A DNA stretch of 49,473 nucleotides from CAZYTX01 sp964650485 (GTDB taxonomy: Bacteria; RBG-13-61-14; DATKZS01). The position numbers were made by a program, and so were the translations under genes. Location: the NCBI GenBank assembly GCA_964650485.1, contig CAZYTX010000027.1, forward strand, positions 1 through 49,473. Direction: 5' to 3'. Within the stretch, counting starts at the first letter, position 1. The number at the start of each line of letters is the position of its first letter. Below the pieces are notes generated by a model, which did not search any database, was not told where the DNA came from, and worked only from the letters and a program-made list of their open reading frames with translations. Below are positions 31,962 through 40,063 of this stretch, piece by piece.

Positions 31962-32807
31962 ATGACACGGGAAAAAGGCTCCGGGGAAAAGCAGGACAAG
32001 AACCTGTTCACAAAAGGCGGCGATTTCCTGGACATGTTCTCCAGGGTGGAGGAGTTCACCAAGGAGCTCATGGACCAGAACGAGAAGCTGCAGTCCCGGG
32101 TGAACGACCTCATGCAGGAGCGGGAGAGGCTTTTATACGACGGGAATCAGGGCCCGGAGGAGTCCGAGCTCATGAAGAAGATCGAGGAACTCAGCCGCGA
32201 GAAACAGAACATCCTCAACCAGTACCGCCAGGTGGAGGAGGAGAACAAGGACTTTGTCTCCCGTTACTCAAACATCGAGACCGAGAACAACAACCTGGCA
32301 AACCTGTACGTGGCCAGCTACCAGCTCCACTCCACCCTGGACATGAACGAGGTGCTGGAGATAATTACCGAGATCATCATAAACCTGATCGGGGCACAGA
32401 CCTTCGCCATGATGATGCTGAACGAGAAAAAGCACGAGATGTACCCGGTCAAGGTCGAGGGCATGCCCATCGAGGCCATGCCCGCGGTCAGGGTGGGGGA
32501 AGGCGTAATCGGGGGCGTGGCCGAGACTGGCGAGACCTATTACCGCGAGACCGTTGACAAGTATGCTCCGCTTGATCTCCACCACCCCATGGTGGCCCTG
32601 CCCCTGCAGATAAAAGAGGATATCATCGGACTGATACTGGTATATGACCTGCTTCCACAGAAGCAGAGCCTGCAGAAAGTGGACTACGACCTCTTTAACC
32701 TCCTGGCCGCGCACGCGGCCACGGCTATTTTCTCGGCCAAGCTCTACAGCGACTCGGTAAGGAAGCAGGAGACCATCAAGGGCTTCCTCGACCTGGTTAC
32801 GCACTGA
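31962..32807 (+). CDS. Coiled-coil GAF domain protein
   Basis: 281-residue cytosolic protein. The first about 105 residues form a charged coiled coil (EEFTKELMDQNEKLQSRVNDLMQERERLL). A GAF domain follows at about residues 115-265 (STLDMNEVLEIITEIIINLIGAQTFAMMML, ALPLQIKEDIIGLILVYD, FNLLAAHAATAIFSAKLY). GAF domains bind small ligands such as cyclic nucleotides or sense redox state. Its place directly after a cyclase and before a CheY-like protein suggests that it senses or relays the signal, but no output domain is present. 64 bases separate it from the cyclase stop. Confidence 0.85.
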   Translation: MTREKGSGEKQDKNLFTKGGDFLDMFSRVEEFTKELMDQNEKLQSRVNDLMQERERLLYDGNQGPEESELMKKIEELSREKQNILNQYRQVEEENKDFVSRYSNIETENNNLANLYVASYQLHSTLDMNEVLEIITEIIINLIGAQTFAMMMLNEKKHEMYPVKVEGMPIEAMPAVRVGEGVIGGVAETGETYYRETVDKYAPLDLHHPMVALPLQIKEDIIGLILVYDLLPQKQSLQKVDYDLFNLLAAHAATAIFSAKLYSDSVRKQETIKGFLDLVTH

Positions 32808-32822
32808 GCTTTAGGATACCGA

Positions 32823-33200
32823 ATGGGTAACAAGATACTGGTAGTGGAAGACTCGCCCACCATGCGGCAGCTCATATCCTTCTCTTTGCGCTCCATACCC
32901 GGCTGCGAGATCGTGGAGGCCGTGGACGGGCTGGACGGGCTTAAGAAGGCCCAGGCCGACAAGTACGACCTTGCGGTCATAGACATCAACATGCCGGTAA
33001 TGGACGGCCTCAAGCTCATAGGCCTGTTGCGCAAGGACCCCAATAACCAGGCCATTCCCATAGTTATAGTCTCCACCGAGGGTGCGGAGGAGACCAGGAA
33101 AAAGGCCGAGGCCTTTGGGGTGGACGCATACATCACAAAGCCCATCATGTCCGGCCACGTGCTAAAGACAATAAGGTCGCTGCTCGACGGCTCATCCTGA
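32823..33200 (+). CDS. CheY-like single-domain response regulator
   Basis: 125-residue receiver domain alone. ILVVEDSPTMRQLI carries the acidic pocket, AVIDINMPVMDG the phosphoacceptor Asp near residue 57, IVSTEG the switch Ser/Thr and YITKPI the Lys. Without an output domain it would act by protein contact, as in chemotaxis or polarity systems. It starts 15 bases after the GAF gene and is followed by the glycosyltransferase gene. No histidine kinase is in the window. Confidence 0.92.
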   Translation: MGNKILVVEDSPTMRQLISFSLRSIPGCEIVEAVDGLDGLKKAQADKYDLAVIDINMPVMDGLKLIGLLRKDPNNQAIPIVIVSTEGAEETRKKAEAFGVDAYITKPIMSGHVLKTIRSLLDGSS

Positions 33201-33217
33201 CAAAGAGGCTTTTTAAA

Positions 33218-34180
33218 TTGAAGCTTTGCGTTATAATACCCGCCCTTGACGAGGAGGCCACCATCTCAGGGGTGCTTGAAGGCATACCCGGACCCATTCC
33301 CGGAATCAGCGAGATCGAGAAGATAGTGGTGGACGACGGCTCAAAGGACCGCACGCCCGAGCTGGCCAGGCAAAAGGGCGCCAAGGTTATAACACACGTA
33401 GAGAACAGGGGAGTGGGCGCGGCCTTTTCCACCGGCCTGGAAGCGGCCCTGCAGGCGGGCGCGGACATCATTGTGAACATGGACGGGGACGGCCAGTTCG
33501 ACCCGGGAACCATCCCCCGGCTCATAGAGCCCATCCTGGAGGGAAAAGCCGAGTTCGTCACCTGCACAAGGTTCAAGGACCGCGAGCTTATGCCCCGCAT
33601 GCCGCTTATAAAAAGGTGGGGAAACAGGTGGATGACGATCCTCATCAACACGTTCACCGCGGGCGGGTTCACCGACGTCTCCTGCGGGTTCAGGGCCTAC
33701 TCCAGGGACACCGCGCTCAGGCTGAACCTGTTCGGCGACTTCACCTACACCCAGGAGACCTTCCTGGACCTGGCGCGAAAGAGAGTGAAAATGGTCGAGG
33801 TCCCCCTGCCGGTAAGGGGGGAGCGGGAGTTCGGGTCCTCAAGGGTGGCGGGCTCCATAAGCAGGTACGCCTTGCGGGCCGGGACCATAATACTGCTCAC
33901 CCTGCGCGACACCAAGCCGCTCACCTTCTTCGGGATCATCGGTCTTGCCGGACTGCTGGCCGGCGTGGCCGCGGGCCTGTTCGTGCTGGTGCACTGGCTG
34001 CTCACGGGCATGACCTCGCCGTACCAGTCACTTGTCATCGTGAGCGCACTGCTTATGATCCTGGGCTTTCTGCTCGTGGTCCTGGCACTGGTAGCGGACA
34101 TGCTGGGCAGACAGAGACAGAACCAGGAAGAGCTGCTCTACCTCATGAAAAAACAGGCCTTTGACAAAGACCGGAAATGA
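33218..34180 (+). CDS. Family 2 glycosyltransferase with C-terminal membrane helices (DPM1/GtrB-like)
   Basis: 320-residue enzyme that transfers sugar to a polyprenyl phosphate. The GT2 domain (residues 1-230) starts VIIPALDEEATISGVL, has VVDDGSKDRT near 40 and the metal-binding MDGDGQFD near residue 89. Two hydrophobic helices follow at about 235-295. It starts with TTG at 33218, preceded by GAGG; no ATG gives a better start. The stop overlaps the next ATG (ATGA), so it is coupled to the flippase-like gene. The pair resembles the dolichol/undecaprenyl-phosphate sugar synthase plus membrane protein pairs that decorate glycans. Confidence 0.9.
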   Translation: MKLCVIIPALDEEATISGVLEGIPGPIPGISEIEKIVVDDGSKDRTPELARQKGAKVITHVENRGVGAAFSTGLEAALQAGADIIVNMDGDGQFDPGTIPRLIEPILEGKAEFVTCTRFKDRELMPRMPLIKRWGNRWMTILINTFTAGGFTDVSCGFRAYSRDTALRLNLFGDFTYTQETFLDLARKRVKMVEVPLPVRGEREFGSSRVAGSISRYALRAGTIILLTLRDTKPLTFFGIIGLAGLLAGVAAGLFVLVHWLLTGMTSPYQSLVIVSALLMILGFLLVVLALVADMLGRQRQNQEELLYLMKKQAFDKDRK

Positions 34181-35208
34181 CAAGGCTCACCGCTCAGCCC
34201 GGGACCGGGCAGCCGGTTCAAAGCAAGACCCTGCGGGTCTTGAAAAAGGTCCTGCCATGGGTGTTCCTGGCGCTCCTGCTCGTGCTACTCTTCAGCCGCG
34301 TGCCCCTCGATCAGGTGATCGCAGAGTTCAGGGGCATGACACTTTCGAGCCTGGTCGGCCTTTCCATCATGGCACTGGCCTTTATCACCGGGGTCTGCTT
34401 TATTGACGGCACCGCGCTCTGGTACGGGTTCTCACTCTTCCAGGTGAAGATCAACTGGCGCCGGATGGTGATCATCCGGGCGGCCATGATGCTGCTGGCG
34501 TCAATCGCCACGCCCATAGCCCAGGCCGGGCTCATGGCACATATCGGGAAAAGGTATCAGATAAAGACCACGCCCGCGGCCGGCATGGTCATGTACCTCT
34601 TCCTTATCGAGGTCTACGGCATGATCGCGCTCTCTACCCTGTGCATGCCGGCATGGATCATCGTGCATTACCCCGAGTACGGGCTCTCGGCAAGGCTGGG
34701 GGTGTCGCTTGCCATGATCGGCGCCGCATGGCCAGGGCTCTTTTTTTTCTTCTGGCTGGGCAGAAAGGCCGCGGGCGCCAGGTTCATGGAAAGACTGAAA
34801 ATCGCTCCCCTCTTATACCCGTTGAAGACCGTGTCTTTTAAAGGGTTTATAAAGCTGCTGGCATTGAAGACCGCGCTCTCGGCATGGCAGATAGCGCTCA
34901 CCGTAGTCGCCTTCGTGGTCTACGGCCTGCCCCCTTTTCCTCTCCACCTTTTCGCCTTCATGCCCCTGGCAATACTGATTAACAGTGTGCCCGTTTCCCC
35001 GGGCAGGCTGGGAATAACACAGGTGTCCTGGGTGTTCTTCTTCGGTTTCCTTGCTGACGAGCCGGCACTGGTGGCACTCAGCCTGCTCATGCAGTTCCTC
35101 TTGAACGTGGCCCGCTGGATCATAGGGGCCATGGTTCTGCCCTGGTATTACAAGGACACAGGGATGACGGAAAGGAAAAGTGAGGAAGTGGAAAATAGCC
35201 AGGAATAG
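34177..35208 (+). CDS. Flippase-like LPG-synthase-type membrane protein (UPF0104/AglD family)
   Basis: 343-residue membrane protein with about eight hydrophobic helices. The family (PF03706) groups the flippase domain of lysyl-phosphatidylglycerol synthase with archaeal AglD. The pattern PVSPGRLGITQVSWVFFFGFL near residues 270-290 corresponds to the conserved PGGLG-type motif of the family, with Pro-Val-Ser here. It is translationally coupled to the GT2 gene and is the last gene of the signalling operon. The likely role is moving or presenting the lipid-linked sugar, but the direction and substrate are unknown. Confidence 0.85.
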   Translation: MTRLTAQPGTGQPVQSKTLRVLKKVLPWVFLALLLVLLFSRVPLDQVIAEFRGMTLSSLVGLSIMALAFITGVCFIDGTALWYGFSLFQVKINWRRMVIIRAAMMLLASIATPIAQAGLMAHIGKRYQIKTTPAAGMVMYLFLIEVYGMIALSTLCMPAWIIVHYPEYGLSARLGVSLAMIGAAWPGLFFFFWLGRKAAGARFMERLKIAPLLYPLKTVSFKGFIKLLALKTALSAWQIALTVVAFVVYGLPPFPLHLFAFMPLAILINSVPVSPGRLGITQVSWVFFFGFLADEPALVALSLLMQFLLNVARWIIGAMVLPWYYKDTGMTERKSEEVENSQE

Positions 35209-35305
35209 AAAAATACAATCATTCAATTCAAGGCCACTCTAAAGTCACACTCCTTGATTTTATTTACGCCCTTATCAGTCCTTTTTTAGTCACAGTAAGA
35301 GCTTA

Positions 35306-35554
35306 TTACTGGTTGGCCTCCTGCTTCTGGAGTTCTTCGTAGTCTTCGGGAAGCATCACGTAGGTTGTGCTGCCGCTGGACCAGTAGGCCAGCTCCCCGC
35401 TGGTGAGCATCTCCTGCACCATCTTCTTGGCTTCCTTCTTGTCGAACTTGTCGGCAACTCCCTTGGAGACATCCTTGGCGTAGACCCTCTTCTTCCCCTT
35501 GGAGCTCGACTTTTTCATGAAATCAAGTATCGCCTGTTTCAAATCTTCACTCAT
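35306..35554 (-). CDS. DsrD-like winged-helix protein
   Basis: 82-residue protein resembling DsrD, the small partner of dissimilatory sulfite reductase. The C-terminal signature LAYWSSGSTTYVML closely matches the hallmark LEYWSSGSTTMYGL of DsrD, and the N-terminal half (Lys-rich, winged-helix) has similar spacing. DsrD binds and activates DsrAB in sulfate reducers. Here it is alone: no dsrAB is in the window. The start at 35554 follows AAAGGAGG ten bases upstream. It is either a paralogue with a regulatory role or a displaced copy. Confidence 0.85.
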   Translation of the reverse strand: MSEDLKQAILDFMKKSSSKGKKRVYAKDVSKGVADKFDKKEAKKMVQEMLTSGELAYWSSGSTTYVMLPEDYEELQKQEANQ

Positions 35555-35711
35555 CGTAAACAAACCTCCTTTTACGTTACAAAGCAGGGCTATTTTACTC
35601 CTCTCACCTACCGGTGTCAATCTTTCTAATAAGCCAAGGAATGCTTGTTGGCAGAAACGGACAGCTCTTATACCTTAAATACATGGAACCAAAGTCAAAA
35701 GGGAGAAGACT

Positions 35712-35927
35712 ATGATTCTTCATGTAACCATAACTCGGGCCGAGGATGGCTGGATCGTGGTCGAGTGTCCCGCTCTTCCAGGATGCGTCTCGCAAGGCAA
35801 GGATGAGAAGGAAGCGCTGGAGAACATAAAGGAAGCGATCACGGCATGGCTGTGGGCCGAGGACCAGAAAGCGGCTGCGTCTTCACGTCCGGGACCGGGG
35901 TGTGAGCGGATTCTAGTCGCGGTTTGA
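35712..35927 (+). CDS. HicB-like antitoxin, partner toxin broken
   Basis: 71-residue HicB-type protein: HVTITRAEDGWIVVECPALPGCVSQGKDEKEALENIKEAI is the partial RNase H-like fold that binds and neutralises HicA. The C-terminus lacks a DNA-binding domain. GGGAGAAG precedes the ATG. The downstream HicA-like sequence is truncated and lacks a start (next entry), so this is an orphan antitoxin. Confidence 0.85.
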   Translation: MILHVTITRAEDGWIVVECPALPGCVSQGKDEKEALENIKEAITAWLWAEDQKAAASSRPGPGCERILVAV

Positions 35928-35928
35928 A

Positions 35929-36015
35929 CGAAGGGGCCGGCTAGCAAACATCTCCGGCCAGGAAGCGGTTAAAGCTTTGCAAAAAGCCGGATGGAAGCCT
36001 TTAGGCCGCTCTTGA
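35929..36015 (+). pseudogene. HicA toxin remnant
   Basis: Directly after the hicB stop the DNA codes in one frame for NISGQEAVKALQKAGWKPL, the characteristic first helix of HicA, then stops at 36013-36015. No start codon is present in this frame after the hicB stop, and the catalytic His region is missing, so the toxin is dead. An intact HicAB pair is at 47268-47638. Confidence 0.72.
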
Positions 36016-36057
36016 TACCCCATTCCCGCTCTGCTATCTTTTTTAAAAGGCCCTCCA

Positions 36058-36294
36058 ATGCGATCCTCAATAAAACAGCGCCCGGTTGAGAAGGTGATGC
36101 TCATCTTCCCGCCTGTGACCATCGCCCCGACCTCCGACAAGATGTGCTGTATGTCAACAGGTATAGAATGCCTTGCCGCGGCGCTGCGGGAGAGCTATAA
36201 CGCGCGGCTTTTGGAGGCAGCGGTCATGACCGGGGGGCACGCGCCCCAGCTTCCTGACCCGCCGGTTCCTGAAAGGACGGGGACGAGCGGTTGA
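36058..36294 (+). pseudogene. N-terminal stub of a B12-binding radical SAM protein
   Basis: A 78-codon frame. Residues about 13-55 read like the first strand and helix of a B12-binding domain of BchE-like radical SAM proteins (KVMLIFPPVTIAPTSDK, GIECLAAALRESYNARLLEAAV). After this the sequence becomes Pro/Gly-rich without homology and ends. Neither the rest of the cobalamin fold nor the radical SAM barrel follows. The gene probably lost its 3' end by deletion next to the large oxidoreductase gene. A ribosome binding site is not clear. Confidence 0.6.
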
Positions 36295-36311
36295 CTCCGC
36301 CCGCTGGAAAG

Positions 36312-39161
36312 ATGACCTCTTTGCACGAAGATATCGCGAGGCTGATAAAGGGCGAGGTGTTCACCGACCCCGTGACCCGGGAGGCATACTCCACCGCGGC
36401 CTGCATATACCGGCTGGTGCCAAGGGCGGTGGTGCGGCCCTGCAATGCAGACGACGTGGCCGCAATCGTAAGCATTGCCGCACAGCGGGGGCTGCCGGTA
36501 ACCGCAAGGGGCGCCGGAACCGGGGTTGCCGGGCAGTCAATAGGCTCTGGCATCGTGATTGACTTTAGCGCCCACATGGACCGGGTGATCGAGCTCGACA
36601 GCGACCGGGGCGAGGGCGAGGTCGAGCCGGGCATTGTCCTGGGCGAGCTCAACAAGGAGCTCTCCCCCCAGGGGCTCATGTTCCCCCCGGACCCCTCCTC
36701 CGGCGACTACGCCACCATAGGAGGCATGATAGCCAACAACGCCTCCGGTGCGCACTCCCTCAAGTACGGGGACACCAGGAAGTGGACCAGGAAGCTCAAG
36801 GTGGTGCTCGCGGACGGGTCAATGACCTGGATCGAAAAGAAGCCGGTGATGCCGCCTTCAATGGAGAGCTCGCCCGTTTTGGAGAACAGGGTCTATTCAG
36901 GGCTGCCGCGCCTGCTGGAAGAGTACGGCCGGGAGATCGAGCGCTCCCGGCCGGGCGTAAAAAAGAACAGCTCCGGTTACCACGTGTGGGACCTGGTGTC
37001 TGAGAGGACCCTGGACCCGGCGCCGCTGCTTGTAGGCTCGGAAGGCACACTGGCGGTTGTGGTCAAGGCCGTGCTCGCGCTCGCTCCTTTGCCCGGGGGA
37101 CGCGCCGCGGCGCTCATCGGGCTGGACTCGATCGAGCGGGTGGAGGGGGCCATGGCCGCGTTGCTGCCGCTGGGACCCGCGGCCCTGGAGATCATGGACC
37201 GGCTGTTTATCCGCACCGTGATCGAGCACAGGGACGACCTCAAAGGGGCCCTGCCCGCGGACGCCGAGGCCCTGCTCCTGCTCGAGTTCGAGGGCGGGAG
37301 CGAGAGGGACGCCCGTGACAAGCTGGAGCGGGCAAAGGCCGAGGTCATCGCGAGCTGCGGACAAGGCATCACCTGGCGCCGGGCGGAGTCCGGAGCGGAC
37401 ATGGAGAGGCTCTGGCAGGTGCGCAAGGCCGCGTCACCAATACTATACCGGATGCCGGGAAAGAGGCTCACCCGCTTCGTGGAGGACCTGGTGGTCCCGC
37501 CGGAGAAGATCGCACAGGGAATCAGGAGCATACAAAAGATACTGGAAGAGCACGATGCACAGGCCCCCGTGCTGGGGCACGCCGGCTCCGGCAACCTGCA
37601 CCTGAACCCCCGGCTCGAGCTCGAACACCCCGCGGAGCGGGAAAAGATGAAGACCATGGCAGAGAAAATATACACGACGGTAATAGATATGGGAGGGTCC
37701 ATAACCGGCGAGCACGGGGACGGGATGCTGCGGGCCGGCTACGTGCCTCGCATGTTCCCGGAGATTGCGCCCCTGTTCGGGAGAATAAAAAAGCTCTTCG
37801 ACCCCGAAGGCATCCTGAACCCCGGAAAGATCATCGCGCCCAGGGGACAGGTGCCGGACGAGCCCCTCAAGTTCACGTCCGCGCCGGAGCGGGCAAGCCC
37901 TTATCCATCGCTCCTTGCCGAGCCGACCCGGGAGATGCTCCTCCGGTGCCACGGGTGCGGGCTTTGCCGCACCTACTGCCCGGTGGTCCTTGCCACCGGG
38001 GAGGAGCTCTCCATGCCCCGGTCCAAGGTGTCGCTCCTGCGCGCGGTTGCCCTCGGGGACCTGGACATGGAAGTTGCCGAGGTCCACCTTGGAGTCGAGC
38101 AGGCGCTTTCCCTTTGCACCTGGTGCAAAAGGTGCATCACCCAGTGCCCCACCGGGATCGAGCCGGCAAGGATCATAAGGACCTTCATGCACGAGCACTA
38201 CCGGGCAACTACAAGGCCGCTCCGGGAGAGGCTGTTTGCAAGGTCCGAACGGATACTGGCCGCGGGGCACAAGGCGCCCGGGCTCGCTGCCGCGGTGATG
38301 AAGAGCGGGCCGGCAAGGACGGTCATGCACTCTGCGCTGGGAATAAGAAAAAGCTCGCCGATTCTGGCACCGGCAGGGAACAAGGGCCGCCCCGCCATTT
38401 TGCATAAAGAAGCACCGTGCACGGAGCCGGGGCGCTATGGTTCCAGGTGCCACCTGGTGGTGTTCTATCGCGGCTGCGTGGGCAGGTACGCTGACAGCGA
38501 GGGTGAGTCAAACGCGGCCTGCTCGGTGCTCCGCGACCTCGGCCTCCAGGTCATCGAGCCCGGGCTGCCGTGCTGCGGCGAGCCCAGGCTGCAGGCCGCG
38601 GACCTGGAGGGAGCGCGGCGCATGGCGCAAAGGCTTGCAAGGGAGCTCAAAAGCTACGTGGATCAGGGCATCCCGGTGGTCACCGCCTGCCCGGCCTGCG
38701 CCCTCGTGTTAAAGCACGAGTACCCGGGTCTCCTGGGGGAGGAGGCGGGGCAGGTGCCCTGGATGAGCTTCGAGTTCTTCGAGTTCTTGAACCTGAAAAC
38801 GCCCGTGGACAGGGAGAGCTTTTCACCGGTCTCTATAGGACATAGTGTCTACCACCGCTCCTGCCACCACCGGGCCCTGTCCAACGTGGACCACGCCGGC
38901 GAGGTGCTGGGCCGCATTCCTGGGTTGGACCTCGAGAAGGTGGAGGACGCCTGCTGCGGCCTGGCCGGTTTCTTCGGCATGAGGGCCGAGAACGCCCGGG
39001 TGTCGGAAGCTCTCTCCCGGGCGCTGGTGCGCGCCGCGGAAGATGCCGGGACCGGCAGGGTGGTGAGCGCATGCCCCCTGTGCCGCATGCAGATAGAGGC
39101 GCTCGGGCTCGAGCCGGTGAGCGCGGTGGGGCTGATACAGCAAAGTCTTTCCGCGAAATAA
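36312..39161 (+). CDS. Fused FAD-binding and Fe-S oxidoreductase (D-lactate dehydrogenase/GlcD-GlpC type)
   Basis: 949-residue protein. FAD-binding type 4 domain at about residues 40-175 (ARGAGTGVAGQS, the PCMH-type flavin site), C-terminal oxidase domain to about 520 (ending GEHGDGMLRAGYVP). Two [4Fe-4S] motifs follow, CHGCGLCRTYCP near residue 545 and CTWCKRCITQCP near 601, then two CCG domains (LPCCGEP, CPACALV near 755-795; CCGLAG and CPLC near 880-915). This is the layout of Dld-II/GlcD-GlpC fusions that oxidise D-lactate, glycolate or another 2-hydroxyacid and pass electrons to membrane carriers. The ATG at 36312 is chosen; a TTG at 36291 is possible. Confidence 0.9.
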   Translation: MTSLHEDIARLIKGEVFTDPVTREAYSTAACIYRLVPRAVVRPCNADDVAAIVSIAAQRGLPVTARGAGTGVAGQSIGSGIVIDFSAHMDRVIELDSDRGEGEVEPGIVLGELNKELSPQGLMFPPDPSSGDYATIGGMIANNASGAHSLKYGDTRKWTRKLKVVLADGSMTWIEKKPVMPPSMESSPVLENRVYSGLPRLLEEYGREIERSRPGVKKNSSGYHVWDLVSERTLDPAPLLVGSEGTLAVVVKAVLALAPLPGGRAAALIGLDSIERVEGAMAALLPLGPAALEIMDRLFIRTVIEHRDDLKGALPADAEALLLLEFEGGSERDARDKLERAKAEVIASCGQGITWRRAESGADMERLWQVRKAASPILYRMPGKRLTRFVEDLVVPPEKIAQGIRSIQKILEEHDAQAPVLGHAGSGNLHLNPRLELEHPAEREKMKTMAEKIYTTVIDMGGSITGEHGDGMLRAGYVPRMFPEIAPLFGRIKKLFDPEGILNPGKIIAPRGQVPDEPLKFTSAPERASPYPSLLAEPTREMLLRCHGCGLCRTYCPVVLATGEELSMPRSKVSLLRAVALGDLDMEVAEVHLGVEQALSLCTWCKRCITQCPTGIEPARIIRTFMHEHYRATTRPLRERLFARSERILAAGHKAPGLAAAVMKSGPARTVMHSALGIRKSSPILAPAGNKGRPAILHKEAPCTEPGRYGSRCHLVVFYRGCVGRYADSEGESNAACSVLRDLGLQVIEPGLPCCGEPRLQAADLEGARRMAQRLARELKSYVDQGIPVVTACPACALVLKHEYPGLLGEEAGQVPWMSFEFFEFLNLKTPVDRESFSPVSIGHSVYHRSCHHRALSNVDHAGEVLGRIPGLDLEKVEDACCGLAGFFGMRAENARVSEALSRALVRAAEDAGTGRVVSACPLCRMQIEALGLEPVSAVGLIQQSLSAK

Positions 39162-39183
39162 AATCGGTGCTGAAAGAGATAAA

Positions 39184-40026
39184 TTGGATACAAAAGCGAA
39201 AGCCGACCTCCACGCACACACCGTTTACTCGGACGGCAGGGACCCGCCCGAAGAGGTGGTGGCCCTGGCCGCAGCCGCGGGCATAAGCGCGCTGGCCATA
39301 ACCGACCACGAGTCGGTGGGCGGGATTGACCGGGCCATGGAGGCTGCAAAAGGAAATAGTATAGAAGTGGTGCCCGGGATCGAGTTGGCCGGGAGGATGA
39401 AAAAGGTCGAGGTGCACATCCTGGGGCTGTGGATTGACCACGGCCACCCGGAGGTACTCCAAGAGGTCGAGCTGGTCATGGATGAGCGCAGGCAGCGGGC
39501 CGAGGGCATGGTTGAAAAGCTGCAACAATTGGGCGTGGGAATAAGCATGGAGGACGTGGAAGCCGCGGCCGGCAGGGGAGGCATAGCCAGGCCCCACATC
39601 GCCCAGGCGCTTTTGAACGCGGGGACCACCACCACGTACAAGGAGGCCTTCAAGAGGTTCATAGGAAGGAACGGGCCGGCCTACGTGCCCAGGCAGAGGC
39701 TGGCCCCGGAGCGGGTGATCGAGCTCGTGCACGACGCCGGGGGTGTGGCGGTGCTGGCGCACGGGCTGGTGGGAGGACCGCAGCGGGAGCACGTGAAGAT
39801 GATCGCGGACATGGGCGTTGACGCCATCGAGGTGGTGCATCCCAAGCTCGACCCCGGGCAGAGCGCGTGGCTAAGGGAGTTCGCACGAGGCCGCGGGCTC
39901 GGAGTCTCCGGCGGATCGGACTGGCACGGACAGGGGTGGAGCGAGGGGGGGATGGGGGACTACTGCGTGGACGCGGGGAATCTCCATGACCTTGCACAAA
40001 GACGGATAAATACGTTGAATAAGTGA
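39184..40026 (+). CDS. PHP domain phosphoesterase (TrpH/YciV-like)
   Basis: 280-residue PHP protein. ADLHAHTVYSDG near residue 7 carries the first metal His pair, TDHES the second site, PGIEL a Glu and SGGSDWHG near 257 the last metal ligands. The length and order match the 3',5'-nucleoside bisphosphate phosphatase / 5'-3' RNA-exonuclease-like group (TrpH, YciV, RNase AM). It starts with TTG at 39184, 23 bases after the oxidoreductase stop; no better start exists in frame. The acyl-CoA dehydrogenase gene follows after 37 bases, so the three genes may share one transcript. Confidence 0.87.
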   Translation: MDTKAKADLHAHTVYSDGRDPPEEVVALAAAAGISALAITDHESVGGIDRAMEAAKGNSIEVVPGIELAGRMKKVEVHILGLWIDHGHPEVLQEVELVMDERRQRAEGMVEKLQQLGVGISMEDVEAAAGRGGIARPHIAQALLNAGTTTTYKEAFKRFIGRNGPAYVPRQRLAPERVIELVHDAGGVAVLAHGLVGGPQREHVKMIADMGVDAIEVVHPKLDPGQSAWLREFARGRGLGVSGGSDWHGQGWSEGGMGDYCVDAGNLHDLAQRRINTLNK

Positions 40027-40063
40027 CGCAACTTTTGTATGATCGTGTTACAAGGAGGACAAG

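Noticed and set aside
37443..38453. A 336-codon minus-strand frame opposite the FAD/Fe-S gene
   Set aside because: The sense strand codes for complete Fe-S and CCG motifs; the antisense product has no recognisable feature.
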